A stretch of 64,000 nt of DNA from contig JAQFVV010000275.1 of NCBI GenBank assembly GCA_028023455.1, forward strand, positions 310,001-374,000. Direction: 5' to 3'. The notes beneath the pieces are model-generated. The model ran no database searches. It was not told where the DNA came from and saw only the letters and a program-made list of their open reading frames with translations. The stretch comes from Epiperipatus broadwayi (taxonomy: Eukaryota > Onychophora > Udeonychophora > Euonychophora > Peripatidae). Made by a program: the position numbers and the translations under genes. Positions 60,140-64,000 of this stretch are shown here, one piece after another. Positions within the stretch are counted from its first letter, which is position 1, and every line of letters starts with the position of its first letter.

Positions 60140-61730
60140 TTATTATGAAATATTTTTATACATATTACTAGATATTAACATTGCATTTGTATAGAAAATT
60201 TTAGTTGTTAATTATATTAAATAATATTAATTCTTTTTGTATCAATATTGTTATTAACACTCTCCAAAATAACAAAGGATGTAAAGAAAGATAAATAAAA
60301 TAAACAGTTAAAAATAAATTGTCAAACACAAATATATCCATATCACTTGCTAATATTTTAGTCTATTTGAATCCTGCAATTCTGTATTTTCTTTTGGAGT
60401 ATTTGTCACCTTGCCTAATTTTATCAGTTCATTGTATTTTATGTTCAATCATAACTTTTTAATAAGAACAATCATTTAGGCATCTAATTTGTTAGAACTT
60501 AAATGATCTGTTTCTCCCTTAAAAAAACATGCTTAATTTTATCATAATTTTTTTTTATAATGTCTGTTTGATTTTATTTATTTCACATGCTTAATCCTAT
60601 GAAAATGTGCTTTTATAATTTGAGAGTCAATATTCCAAACTTTCTGTAAGAGAAAAAAATTTACACATTGGTCAGTTTTATAATATTATGAAATATTTTT
60701 AAATTAAATTTTTTTCATTGCCATCATGTCACATTGATAGTATTATGTCTCATTTTAATACAATAAATTTATTAGAATAACAATCCTATAATCCAATTTA
60801 ATTGCATTAGTTTTCCTTTTCTGATAAATTACCTTATAAATGTAATAGTTCTATATAAAAGCTTGTACTACATGTCAGCTTTCCATGTACATGAAAAAAA
60901 TAGCAAGATATTTAAGTTCATTCATATTCTCAAGACTAAACTAATGACTTTTTTTTAAAAGTTAAATTTATAAACATTAAGAGAATTCTGTAACTTTAAA
61001 TTAGAAAAATTTGTATAATCATCAACATATTGTAAATGTAGTAGTCAATATGAAGTTTTTGTTTAATAAATTCTAATTAAAATTTTTTCCAACAAACCTA
61101 TACTGCATTTATTGAAACAGTAAGATATGCCCTACCAATCTTAGTTTCACCTTGCCTTCCTGTTTCCTACCCTCATGCCTTATTTAAAACCCTAATTTTA
61201 TCCTATTGTGTGTGTATTGGGTATATTTACCAAAATCCCACCTAAATTTATATGTCTAATGGGGTGCCCGGGGTTTTATAATAATTAAATTTGTCTGAAA
61301 CGGTTTTATTTTCAAACTGTCGAGTATATATTACATATATATGCTTGTACAATAAAGTAGGTCACATATTCTCATTTACACACATACTGCAATAACATTT
61401 AAAATTTATGAAAATATTTTATTTAAAAGTTGTTGTTTTGAATTGATTTGTTTTGTGATGTTATTTCGCTATAAATATTAGCATTTAATAAAATAATATC
61501 ACTGATAAATATATTCTAAAAATTAAATTCAAAAGAAAGTTTTATAAAATAAAATGTTATTCAAAAACATGCCATTTTCTTTAAATCAGTGAGGGTAAGG
61601 AAAGAACAATAGTGGCTAATTTTAACCATATTGGCACCAGTTTTACTAGTAGATTTGATAAGATTAAAACAGTGTTTATGAACAGATTTTAATTAGAAAA
61701 TGCAGTCCATGTTTTTAAATGTATTAATAA
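60140..61730. other. Non-coding interval, including possible 3' UTR of the retrocopy
   Basis: AATAAA motifs at about 60292-60302, 160 bp after the retrocopy stop, could be its old polyadenylation signal. I see no clear poly(A) tail or target duplication. The rest is A+T-rich, with a C-rich patch at 61140-61200. Confidence 0.45.
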
Positions 61731-61777
61731 CTAAAGAATGGATTTTACCACCGCAGGGTTAGATTGTAATCAGAGAG

Positions 61778-62218
61778 AGCATATAAATAGGGCTGATTGG
61801 TTATTAGAGGATTATTATTAGAGAGAGTTATTAATTAACCTACCTGATTGTGACAGCAGAAGTTATATTTTCTGTAATTTTGAAACTATTTTTCCGATTG
61901 CTTGTTTATTCGCGTCATCGGACCGACTGGCTTGCTTTGACAGTAAATCCAGTTTTAAGATCATTTAACCTTAGAATGATGGGGTAACAGGAAAGTAGAT
62001 TGTTTTCCCTCAGGACCCTGTGCCTTGGCCATCCGTCATTTCATCATCCAATGTCCTGTCACCATATCATCAAATCCAACTGAACCAGCCCAAAGAAATG
62101 GTGCTCCTGAAATCTACTAACTGCTGCTGCGGAACAATGAACCAAGGAAAATCATAACTTTACTTAAGAACTATGCTACCAATTTGGAAATGCCCATGGA
62201 CGAATTTGAAAGAACAAG
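61778..62218 (+). promoter_or_regulatory. Candidate TATA promoter and short transcribed segment
   Basis: CATATAAATAGGGC at about 61778-61791 is a strong TATA match. About 430 bp of more balanced base composition follows, ending in AACAAG then GTAATT (about 62219), which could be a donor. No long reading frame lies inside. It may be a solo or degraded LTR, or a noncoding first exon. Confidence 0.3.
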
Positions 62219-62686
62219 GTAATTAAAATCAACCCGAGATCTCGGAAACCTCCAAGCTATATAGCTAATAATTTTGTATATTCTTTAAATGTATTATTTA
62301 AGTGTTTTCTTATTAATGCATGCTGTACTTGTGCTTGGGTTGATTTTCTATTATATTTATACATGTATTATTTAAATGTATTATAATGAAATATTTAATT
62401 AATTTCTTTAGACAAATGCAAGTTACGTAGGGAAGTTAAATAATGCATGGGTGCCATCTTAGTTTGTAAACCGCAAACACGCATTTCCCCCCTCCCATCT
62501 TTTAAATATGTTTTAAAGTATTTTGCATAAAATAAGTTTGTTAATAAGTATAACTTTAGAATAAATATTTATTTATCTTAAGTTTGTTGAGAGTCTGCTG
62601 GCATTTAAAATATGAAAGTGAGAGTGAGCTACTTCTGTTGATTAATAAATTGCCCTTTATTTTATTAAGTCTTTTAAAATTAAACT

Positions 62687-62956
62687 GTGTTGCTAGTAAA
62701 TATGCATGGGTGCTGGAATCCTACTGTTGGCAAAGGTCATCATCATTTAAATTCGTCTCCTTATTTTACTCCGCGGTTCCCAGTACAGTGCTACAATGGC
62801 ACCTGGGAATTATTTCGCATACGTCCCCACAGTTACGAAGCTCCTGGGTGCGGGCCAGGCTTGAGGTGTGAGTGGGCTAGAGATGTCCCAATTAAAAGGC
62901 AAAATGCCTATCCATGCCAAGACCTTTCATCATATTTTAAAGTTGCATACTCATAA
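62687..62956 (+). other. Unassigned G+C-richer island with open frame
   Basis: An 89-codon frame (MLLVNMHGCWNPTVGKGHHH..., with CYNGTWELFRI and GCGPGLRCEW) sits in a stretch clearly richer in G+C than its flanks. TTGCTAG at 62691-62697 could be an acceptor. An overlapping frame (62584-62871) is also open. I recognise no domain. It is either an exon of an unknown gene or a non-coding repeat. Confidence 0.3.
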
Positions 62957-62959
62957 ACT

Positions 62960-64000
62960 GCACCCCTCCTCGGCATATATTCGCTGGCACCACCGTATAT
63001 TTCCATTATTAATTATTAAAAGAATTCTATTTAAATGAATTTCAAATCCATTCAGTATAGCTCGATCTTATAATCTAGTTAATCACTTCGCGAGTGACTC
63101 TCACTCTCCATTTAAGTTTCCAATTATAAATATTTTAGAATATTTCAAACTCTGTTAGACTTTACTTGACTCATATATGCCTACCATGTCACTATGTTTT
63201 AGACACGTTATCTAAACGAACCCAAGTATGAGGTATCAGCCATCTTGTTGTTTATTATATAGCTATCCAATTTATATCGCTAAACTATTTTATTATCAAA
63301 TTTTTAAAATCTTATTTGTAAATTTATTTTTTTCTTTATTTATTCGGGGTGCAATATAAATTACATAGCACAATAACTTATCTTTGGCACATCTATAAGT
63401 TATTGTTAAATGAACCTAGGGCTATTTTAGATTTAGAGTCTTTTGTTTTCTCCCTGATCACCGGCACTGGCAGGAAATTATACTATTAGTAGCATCAAAT
63501 GTATTATAACGTAGAGGGCATTGTGGAGTTTGGACTTTGGATTCGAACTTGGGATTTCTGGGAGGTAACTCTCCTAGTGTTGAGTTCTATGTCCTGGGTT
63601 TAAATTCTGCAGTGTGTTAGCAAGATAGACATGTTTTGACTGTTACATAGTATGTTTTTTTTTCTGGGTCCATGGCGCTTTACAACGTGAGGCTTCAATT
63701 TAAACACCCACAAACCCCTGATAGTATTTAGTTCATTTAATTACCCATTTCCTGTAGTTCAATATTTTCAATATCATAATTTATATTTTAAGATATTATT
63801 ATATGTATTTTGTTTGGCTCGGGCATTTAGCCAATCACTTGGAGAATTTTCAGTTTAATATAGTACGACACGAGCAATATATATGTAAACTTTTGTCAGC
63901 TCTGGTCATGTTATAAAAATATATGTGTGCTAATTACTGTACTAAATATAATTCCAAAAAAATAGTGCAACATATATAGTTTTGTATCGAATAAGATTTG
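62960..64000. other. Non-coding end of window
   Basis: No recognisable gene. 63430-63720 is less A+T-rich and contains two tRNA-B-box-like strings (GGATTCGAACTT near 63539 and GGGTTTAAATTC near 63597), possibly SINE-related. The rest is A+T-rich. Confidence 0.5.

Noticed and set aside
1-64000. CRISPR arrays, operons, bacterial genes
   Set aside because: No regularly spaced short repeats with unique spacers, no ribosome-binding-site-led gene clusters; the content is eukaryotic.

Overview
The window is strongly A+T-rich animal (metazoan) DNA dominated by decayed transposable elements. The evidence for an animal is the mix of element classes (Ty3/gypsy-type LTR elements, Jockey/CR1-like and other LINEs, a Penelope-like element with a GIY-YIG endonuclease remnant, tRNA-like SINE pieces) and a retrocopy that reads as the animal pseudokinase SCYL3. 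The species cannot be named from the sequence. The low G+C, long non-coding stretches, simple repeats and element mix suit an invertebrate such as a mollusc, flatworm, cnidarian or arthropod. There is no bacterial-style gene, operon, CRISPR array, rRNA or intact tRNA gene.

Layout. 1-1819: the 5' end of a minus-strand gypsy-type element (LTR, primer site, gag with a zinc knuckle, start of protease), cut by the window edge. 1820-5550: non-coding DNA with short tandem duplications and a long trinucleotide array. 5551-13689: a full-length but dead plus-strand gypsy-type element with two unusually long LTRs (about 1.95 kb), primer site, polypurine tract, target duplication, and gag-protease-RT-RNase H-integrase in broken frames. 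13777-14437: two copies of a Penelope-like element 3' end in inverted orientation. 21660-25250: two LINE fragments head to head. 29855-30180: a diverged minisatellite and a palindrome made of tRNA-like SINE sequence. 31210-37606: a minus-strand gypsy-type element with a truncated integrase between two direct repeats that are probably its LTRs.

42300-44040 is the most gene-like part. CpG content rises, there are paired GGAA-type promoter motifs, a 17-codon candidate exon ends at a GTATGT donor, and a clean 131-codon candidate first exon (43641-44033) has a predicted signal peptide and ends at a GTACGT donor. I could not find later exons; if real, the gene has a long first intron or continues beyond the window.

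44034-53740 has an RTE-like RT scrap and a large duplicated block in the order X-Y-spacer-Y'-X'. Its spacer holds a lysine/glutamate-rich, gag-like coiled-coil reading frame. 54430-55520 is microsatellite. 58560-60135 is a decayed intronless SCYL3-like retropseudogene covering kinase-like and HEAT-repeat parts. The last 2.3 kb contains two islands of higher G+C that I cannot assign.

Nothing here works as an operon. Except for the candidate exon(s) near 43-44 kb, all recognised coding sequence is dead mobile-element or retrocopy sequence.
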